Positions 57,667 to 64,000 of a DNA stretch of 64,000 bases are shown one piece after another. Under the pieces are notes generated by a model. It had not been told where the DNA came from. It did no database searches and saw nothing but the letters and a program-made list of their open reading frames with translations. Source of the stretch: Mya arenaria (lineage: Eukaryota > Mollusca > Bivalvia > Myida > Myidae); the NCBI RefSeq assembly GCF_026914265.1, contig NC_069126.1:76201232-76265231 (forward strand), read 5' to 3'. Positions within the stretch are counted from its first letter, which is position 1. Each line of letters begins with the position of its first letter. Position numbers and translations under genes: made by a program.

Positions 57667-59955
57667 TCAAGTGTCAATTGGATTAGCGCAATTGATGCCA
57701 TCACACCCACATGCTGGTGTACATTTCAATGACGCTTTAAAGCATTTGCAGCGGATAGATTTGCACTTGGTTTTACACCCACAACTTGTCAGTTCAATAC
57801 AAGCATCAGGTACTGTTGGTAATCGTTTCCAGACAACTTCTAATCCATCAGGACCATCTTGCCATGCCTTAGTATCTACAGGCCTGATCTCTGTATCAAC
57901 AATTGGTACATCAGCTGTGATCCAAATTGCTGCTTGATAATTTGCTCTTGCAATGTGCAATTCAAGAGCATCAGTTGTTGGTGGGAGCATTTCAAGCGTT
58001 TTCTTAGCTTTAACAAATAGCGAATGCCTTGCATTATCAACAGAGGTTTCATTGGTCCCATAAAGCAAGCATACAAACTTCTCTGCCTTATCTGACTTTC
58101 TGTCTCTTCCAACATCCGAAAGTAGGTCAGGACAAGTAACATAAGTCTTCCAACAGGTCTTCTTACTAATGCCACTAAAGGCCGAAGTTGTGTCGCATCC
58201 AGTCAACGCATGAAATCCCAAAATGTTAAGGTGCACATCTCTGGGTATTTTCTGAGCGATACTATGCACGGGGTATAGTTTGGTTTTCTTTGAAGTCCCA
58301 GCCATCATCCATATTTCGATGTTTAGATACCCAAGATGGTATATCAGTAGGAGCAGTACATCTGTATCTTGACATTTGACCACTATTCTCTCATAACCTT
58401 CTCTTACAGCATCTAAGGCATGTATAATGATCCTCGTGTCTGCCTCTTCCTGGTTCGATGACAGTTGTGGTACTTCACGTCTGTTGGATGTAGCTTTGAG
58501 TACATTTTGGTAACCTCCTCCTGTTACAAGCTCTTGATCTCTCGGTAACGAGTCTGCCCTTGTTGCCAAATTCTCGGAAAGAAACCTCGCAATATCTGCT
58601 TTGTTCTCATCCATTGCTAGGAAGGTATCCCATGACTGCGGCAGTGGTACATCTGGACCAGTAATCATTCTACGAATTGGGCGTCGGTTGCCGGATCGCT
58701 TGCTCCTAGCACTTGCCTTTATTGATGATTTTCCGATATATCTGTCGAATGCCACGTCTATTCTGTGTGTAGTTGTGTTAAAATACCTCAGTACACACTG
58801 CACAAACACGTCTGCATACTCTCCAAATGTAACACAGCCATCTGGTTTACCTAATGCCTGAATCATTGCATGTCCATCAATCACTATAGCTGTTTTCAAA
58901 GTAGCCACTGGAAGCTCTTCCTGGACAAAGACTGCACTATCTGTAGTAAGGACCGCAAGCAGATCAGATTTGGCTGTTGGGTTCATAATTCCGCCAACTT
59001 TTGCAAGTGACAGTGGTACTGGAGACAACTCATGTTTTAATACAGATGCTATTTCGACAGTTCTGCCAGCATTAGCCGCGTTGAAGAGTCGTTGCATCAA
59101 TCTTCTGTCAGCTTTTATTATCTGTGTGGTTTGCTTTGCTTTCACTGGCACTTGGTAAAGCGTGGCAAAGGTTTTCAATTTCATTTTTTTCATTGGGTCA
59201 AAGAATTGTTTTTTCTTTGAAACTAGTCTCTCGTGAGCATTTTGTAGTACACGTGCTGCACCTTGATCCCTTGCTTCAACTAGGTCCTTGGTTATTTCGG
59301 TAGTGGCTACATCTTTTGTTGCAATTGAGACTAACTTTGAGCACTCCCTTACTGGTAACACCAGGTTATTATCAGCATTATCGGTTTCAATGTCTACTTC
59401 TGTCAGTAAGTCTAGTCCTTTGCAACAAAACACGTCCCGTATGTCGAGGTATTGAAGCAGCGCTTGAACATGGCTTTCATCAAGATCTACCCGTGATCGC
59501 TGGAAGTCGGCCCTTGTAGATGTGAACTCATCTTCATCATCTCCACTAGTGTCTGTGTAGAGAGCTCTCATCTTTTGTGAGATGTTTGAGCGAAATGCCC
59601 AAGTTATACAGAACTTGTCCCGTGCTGAGTCATTTCGTGTTATTCCTATGATTCCATTGTTAAGCTTGCAGAGTTTATTTATCCACTCGGTTGCTTGGTC
59701 TGTTGGAATCTGGCTGAAGTGGTTGTTACTTCTCTTGACGACGAAATTCCCATTCATGAACTCAGTGTAAACTTCTGGTGCTCTGTTCTCCAGGTCTTTC
59801 ATCTCGGCCAAATACACAGGTCCCCATCGAGCATAGTTTAGGTGGTCATACGCTGTCAGCCACGGTAACATTGCGACGAATGCTTCAAGGTGCAACTTCC
59901 AGTTTCCTTCTCTTTCCGCACGAATAAACAGAAGCAAAATCTCAATCATATCCAT
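57667..59955 (-). CDS. 762-aa protein with PIN/FEN1-like acidic motifs and C-terminal CXC domain
   Basis: No named function is known to me; similar large proteins are repeated in genomes of cnidarians, molluscs and fishes. Seen in order: N-terminal helical region with HLEAFVAMLPWLTAYDHLNY (22-41); AIVIDGHAMIQAL (Asp360); RIDVAFDRYIG (Asp400, Asp404); NQEEADTRIIIHA (Glu503, Glu504, Asp506); VKCQDTDVLLLL (Asp530, Asp532); LGFHALTGCDTTSAF (Asp588). This series of acidic motifs follows the order of the PIN/FEN1/XPG nuclease fold. Residues 725-758 hold nine cysteines (C725, 727, 731, 736, 738, 745, 749, 751, 756) spaced as in half a tesmin/TSO1 CXC zinc-binding, DNA-binding unit. The first ATG follows a splice-acceptor-like TTCTTTTTATTTAG, with the frame open to it (Ser-Tyr-Met), so this is probably the last exon and the N terminus may be incomplete. 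It lies inside 0.7-kb TIRs, which suggests a transposase or accessory nuclease. Confidence 0.85.
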   Translation of the reverse strand: MDMIEILLLFIRAEREGNWKLHLEAFVAMLPWLTAYDHLNYARWGPVYLAEMKDLENRAPEVYTEFMNGNFVVKRSNNHFSQIPTDQATEWINKLCKLNNGIIGITRNDSARDKFCITWAFRSNISQKMRALYTDTSGDDEDEFTSTRADFQRSRVDLDESHVQALLQYLDIRDVFCCKGLDLLTEVDIETDNADNNLVLPVRECSKLVSIATKDVATTEITKDLVEARDQGAARVLQNAHERLVSKKKQFFDPMKKMKLKTFATLYQVPVKAKQTTQIIKADRRLMQRLFNAANAGRTVEIASVLKHELSPVPLSLAKVGGIMNPTAKSDLLAVLTTDSAVFVQEELPVATLKTAIVIDGHAMIQALGKPDGCVTFGEYADVFVQCVLRYFNTTTHRIDVAFDRYIGKSSIKASARSKRSGNRRPIRRMITGPDVPLPQSWDTFLAMDENKADIARFLSENLATRADSLPRDQELVTGGGYQNVLKATSNRREVPQLSSNQEEADTRIIIHALDAVREGYERIVVKCQDTDVLLLLIYHLGYLNIEIWMMAGTSKKTKLYPVHSIAQKIPRDVHLNILGFHALTGCDTTSAFSGISKKTCWKTYVTCPDLLSDVGRDRKSDKAEKFVCLLYGTNETSVDNARHSLFVKAKKTLEMLPPTTDALELHIARANYQAAIWITADVPIVDTEIRPVDTKAWQDGPDGLEVVWKRLPTVPDACIELTSCGCKTKCKSIRCKCFKASLKCTPACGCDGINCANPIDT

Positions 59956-60292
59956 ATAGCTAAATAAAAAGAAAACATATTATGTATACTAAAATTTTCG
60001 AGTATGTTTCGCTTGTTGACCTTTAAATGACCTTAACCCTACCTTTTGGAAACATTGTTGGAGAATTTACTAGAAAGCTATATATACAATGATAATATAG
60101 AACAAAATATAAGTTGATAAATATAAGCGTTTTAAAGTTAAACGACATCGAGTAAGACAGGTAGAGTTTCAATAAATTTTGCACTTACTTGACCCTTGAC
60201 CTAGTTTCTCACCTTCACATTCGATTTTGTCAGTGGCATTGTGTGGAGTCACACACAGCTGATATTGGGCAATACGATTATGGAATTGAATC

Positions 60293-60357
60293 AGTTATAC
60301 TCTATGATGCCATGGGCCGTCAAAAATGAGCGACTTTTCCGCTTATGGTCTCCCGAC
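60293..60357. repeat. Internal copy of the element's terminal motif
   Basis: ATGCCATGGGCCGTCAAAAA through GCTTATGGTCTCCCGAC matches the outermost right end (61030-61079) in the same orientation, and lies directly inside the right arm. Confidence 0.85.
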
Positions 60358-60361
60358 GTAA

Positions 60362-61079
60362 CACATTGACTTGAATTGACTTATTATTGCACTTGAATGA
60401 CCTTTGACCTATATAATTGTTATTGATCCATGTACAAATACTGGTAATTAATACACATTATATACATAAACCATATGTAAAAGAAAACAACATCGGATTT
60501 TTTAATTTTACAACATTTGGATTTTTCAAGATTTTGGTGTCAAGTTACCCCACCCACTTTAAGCAGTAATTGTGCATGTAAATGATGCATCAAAATATTA
60601 AAAAGTATATATTTACTGATAGAGGAATATCTCATCCTTATTTTGGTAAAGTCTGGCTGTATAAATAACATAAATAACGAAGATATTGCAAAACTATTGT
60701 CCATAAATTATTATATTTTTTTAAAAATCACCCTTTTTCGGACATTCTCATTAATATTCATGAGTATACAAATTAGGTATATAAAATTTAGTAAGTGGCA
60801 AATAAAGGCCAAAGCCTAAGCTTCATTTTGATACCAGTTGGGTTATTGTAAACCTAAAACTGACAAAGATATGATGTTTTTTCAATTACCATGTACATAA
60901 AGTGCACTCAGTTGACCTTTGACCTAATTCTGAGCATATAGGGCCAAATCTCGGATGGCATGGGGCAGTTTCAGATTACTAACATATCAAAGTTAAGATA
61001 TAGCATGCATGCCAAATTCTACTCTCCGATGCCATGGACCGTCAAAAATAAGCGACTTTTCCCCTTATGGACTCCCGAC
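60362..61079. repeat. Right long terminal inverted repeat of CXC element
   Basis: Partner of 55630-56338. It lies upstream of the minus-strand ORF, so it would carry any promoter of the gene; no TATA box was assigned. Confidence 0.88.
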
Positions 61080-61081
61080 TA

Positions 61082-61885
61082 TTAATCGAATTGCGGCTAT
61101 TTTAATGAGAGGCTTTCTTAATTATTAAGCAATCTCATTTGCCAAATTATAATATTTTGATAATACACATCAATAATCGTTCCAGTCACTATGCTATGAG
61201 CTGTGACTATGCTGATTAGTGCTTTGTTTTTTTTTATATAATTATACATCTACAGTAATAACACAACAATAAACGGTTCTACTACTTTATTAGTTACCAA
61301 TTTCTTTAATAAGTATCAGTAGAGATCTGCAGTTATAATGCTCTAAACTAAGCAAAAGTATAGTAAATCCAGTGTGTGACACTCATTTCATACACAAAAT
61401 ATAACTAACAAACCAAAAAATGATAATCGACAGAAATCTGTATTGTAATAAGCACAAACGGATCCCGGCAGTAGAGGGGGTGCAGCCCCCCCCCCCCCCC
61501 CTCCCCCCTTAAAATCATCCAAGTTTTCTTCTGTATGTCACTATCGGAGAAAAATGTAATAGTATACAGATCTATAAAATACGCAAATATAGAGTTCAGT
61601 GTCTTGAATCTAAGTTTGATGTAGTCAATCGGTTATCGTTGAATAAAAACATATACAATTAATAAATTCCACTTAAATTGGTAACCATATTATTGACTAA
61701 GTTTGGTAGTGAATATAACTCTTGAACATTTTTAACGAGGGTCATTTGTTACGCAACGGTTTGGGGAGGGGTGGGGGATGGTCAGTTCTTGACGTTAAAA
61801 AATGATCGGTCATTCTTTGAACAGAAAGAACATGACTCAATATATAACGGGGTCAATCGGCGTTATTTTAAAACACATTAAAGTT
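61082..61885. other. Flank of the CXC element, low complexity
   Basis: No gene seen. A homopolymer C tract (about 61488-61507) and AT-rich sequence. Confidence 0.45.
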
Positions 61886-62200
61886 TTAAAGTGAAACTCT
61901 TATTCAAATCAATTTCCACATGTATAACATACAATTATTTTGACTGATAAACCCTTACTTCTTACTTAATAATAAACTCATACAAAATATTATTCACTGA
62001 TTACAAGATTGTAACTGTTTATTTAATAGTAGAAAGCGCAAAAATGAATCATTTTTTTGGTGAATGCTAAAGAATTTACTATGGTCTCATATTTCTTTCA
62101 AATTAAACTCGGTATTCTTCATAAGAACCATTGTTTTCGATATGTATTTATTTTAAAAGGCATATTAAAACAATAGTATGAGTTGTGGTAAATCGTATTT
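61886..62200. mobile_element. TTAA-type MITE, family B, 3'-truncated copy
   Basis: TTAA at 61886-61889, then AGTGAAACTCTTATTCAAAT, CACATGTATAACATAC, ACTGATAAACCCTTAC and further blocks collinear with 13319-13660; the right inverted end is missing. Confidence 0.65.
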
Positions 62201-62289
62201 GTGTTTAATACTTGTGTTTGCACTGATTGTAAATGATCACATTGAATTGTTTCTATTATCTCATCTTATTAAGCAATGTTATAGTTCAC

Positions 62290-62373
62290 ACAAATGCACT
62301 CACATGAACGCACGTATACGCCCACATACTCGTACATGCACGCACGCCCACACACACACGCACACGCACACGC

Positions 62374-62402
<29 letters not shown>
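62290..62402. repeat. (CA)n microsatellite
   Basis: CACACA/CACGCA run; ORFs over it are artefacts. Confidence 0.95.
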
Positions 62403-62405
<3 letters not shown>

Positions 62406-62674
62406 TATGATAAAATATATGTTCCAAATGGCTCAAATGATGATCTTAAAGTTAATGTTTTAGTGCAGTAAAATGTTTAATTTTGTTATTCAATGCATTG
62501 TTTGTTTTAATCCATAACGAGTTATTTTGTTTTCCTGACTTTACCACGCAATCAAAGATTCTCGTGCGTTCAAGCAAATTCATGAGACAACTTTCAGCGA
62601 TGCATTCAATGCCCATGATACAGAAGCCAACATAGCTACCTTATCCCGCACTCAATGTCCCTGCCGTGCGTATT

Positions 62675-62840
62675 GTACACGCGTGCGTGCGGGCGTGCGT
62701 GTGTGTGTGCGTGTGCGGGAGCGCGAGCGCGTGCTCGTGCGCATATATGTATGCGTGTGCACGCGTGCTTGAGTGTGGTATGGTGTGTGGGGTGCGTTTT
62801 TACGCGTGCGTACGTGTACGTTTTGTGCGTGTGTATGTAA
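62675..62840. repeat. (GT/GC)n alternating purine-pyrimidine tract
   Basis: GTGTGCGTGCG-type sequence with long alternating stretches, of the kind that can form Z-DNA; opposite strand sense to the CA run at 62290. Confidence 0.9.
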
Positions 62841-62884
62841 GCTATAACAACCCTTAACAAAATGAGCTTATAGTAACTATTTAA

Positions 62885-64000
62885 AGATGCACACTTACTC
62901 TCCCATCTCAACTCAACTCAATATCTTAATTTTCCCCATGGCTTGACATATTCATAATATATCCAAACATTGATAGACATAGAACATAAATAATATTATA
63001 TACAATAATAGTACAGTTTAAAATTATAGCATATTGTTGTCAAAATATTTATATAGGTAGGATATAGCTATATATATAAGTATAAATAAAAAGCTTACAT
63101 TCTACATGCAAATAAAATAAGTCTATTTGACTTCCATGATAGTAAGGTCGTGTGTGATCTGACGCTTGGATGCAGAAATCTTGTCGAAAACTAAGGTTCT
63201 TATGAGAAATACCGAGTTGATTTGAAAGAAATGAGCATAAAACATGGTATTTTTACATTAGGCCAAATAAAAAATAGGTGTGTTTCAGGTAACACTGCTA
63301 AAAAAATAGGGTGGGTAGGTCGGAATATTTTTTATATTTTTTTATTATTTTTTTTGGATATATTATTGATTTCAGTAACTGTTGACTCACAAAGTAAACA
63401 AAAATAAAAGTCATCAATTTTCAGGTTTATAAGTAGTTTTTAAACATGTTACATGCTTCAAAGGAAACATTCTTTATTTGTCTGGTTAAATACTTTTGAC
63501 AATGATGGTTGGATTTCAACTAAGTTATGGTACACCACTCTGCTATTATTTGAGACTTTCCAGGAACGGTTTTACTTTTCTTTATGCACCCGTTTGCTTT
63601 CAATCACCCTCTGTAGAATACTAACCTCCCTGAAACATAATTACATGAAGAGTGGGACAGCAAATTTACCATATAAGCCATCAGCCAAGGAAACCTAAAT
63701 GCTGTCAAGAGGACCTGGGGGTTCAGGTTTGAAGAACAAGTAACATGCAGGTTTTATTGCCAAAATTGCACACTTAAGTCTGACATATCAATCCGAAAGT
63801 CAGTATCTGACACATTTGTATCTGACAAGAAAATATAGTTCAAGAATTGAAATATACCTGCCACACAAGCACAAACGTAATTCACCTTAAGAGTTCGGAC
63901 ATTCTATAAATTCGGACATCCATTATTATTTTCAAAAATAATTTATTTTAGGTACCTAATTTTCGGACACCCAAAGGACATCGACTGAACTTTTACAGTT
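62885..64000. other. Right end, no gene recognised
   Basis: AT-rich sequence with reversed fragments resembling family-B MITE (62881-62905 and 63188-63230). The small ORFs here are not recognisable. TTCGGACAT-type words repeat near 63895-63970. Confidence 0.4.

Larger units (their letters stand above)
55630..61079 (-). mobile_element. Candidate DNA transposon with ~0.7-kb TIRs and a CXC/nuclease-like gene
   Basis: Two inverted arms, 55630-56338 and about 60362-61079, align over their whole length by eye (ends GTCGGGAGTCCAT and ATGGACTCCCGAC; shared inner words such as AGGTCAAAGGTCATTCAAG and GGATGAGATATTCCTCTATC). TA stands on both sides (55628-55629 and 61080-61081). The 4-kb interior holds one long minus-strand ORF (57667-59955), about 1.3 kb of ~360-bp degenerate tandem repeats (56340-57660) and an extra copy of the terminal motif at 60293-60357. 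The left end has lost about a dozen bases relative to the right. I do not recognise a named superfamily. The intact ORF and long arms suggest recent activity or retained function. Confidence 0.8.

Noticed and set aside
62178-62911. His/Thr- and Arg/Ala-rich ORFs
   Set aside because: Encoded by CA and GT/GC simple repeats.

Overview
The window is nuclear DNA of an animal with introns, most likely a bivalve mollusc. Four spliced protein genes can be assembled from exons with GT/AG borders and matching phases. Most of the rest is transposons, tandem arrays and foldback sequences of kinds common in bivalve genomes. The DNA is AT-rich, and there is no operon, CRISPR array or prokaryotic gene organisation. 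The species assignment is an inference from repeat style and gene content.

Layout. 1-535 is a 45-bp minisatellite. 700-15137 (+) is the 3' half of a membrane protein gene: SEA domain with a GSIQV self-cleavage-like site, EGF-like exon, one transmembrane helix and a cytoplasmic tail. Its introns hold a decayed hAT transposon nested in another inverted-repeat element (1683-6245), a TTAA-flanked MITE, an 8-bp-TSD hAT-like element carrying a SINE (7988-9483), and a tandem array of about 36 tRNA-like A-box units (9845-12120). 16430-17490 is a degenerate tandem repeat with a perfect 53-bp foldback. 18384-34172 (-) is a complete 11-exon CCT5 gene (chaperonin TCP-1 epsilon, 541 aa), tail-to-tail with the SEA gene. 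Its introns carry a ~181-bp satellite in two separate introns, a ~146-bp satellite, another tandem-repeat element and several non-autonomous hAT-like insertions.

34173-41577 holds a possible two-exon SWIM-like fragment, a SINE and an L1-type ORF1 remnant with a 2A-like motif. 41578-44013 (+) is a three-exon gene for a 144-aa protein resembling sperm/ciliary microtubule inner proteins. 46081-46642 is a MITE, 48170-49440 a 66-bp minisatellite, 49690-50058 an LTR-element remnant, and 50539-52891 a second decayed hAT. 53086-53813 (-) holds the last two exons of a calmodulin-like gene.

The most unusual object is at 55630-61079: a 5.45-kb element with ~0.7-kb terminal inverted repeats (GTCGGGAGTCC ends, TA on both sides). 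It carries one intact 762-codon reading frame on the minus strand. That protein combines a series of acidic motifs resembling PIN/FEN1-like nucleases with a C-terminal cysteine-rich CXC (tesmin/TSO1-type) domain. It is a candidate for a DNA transposon with a non-standard transposase.
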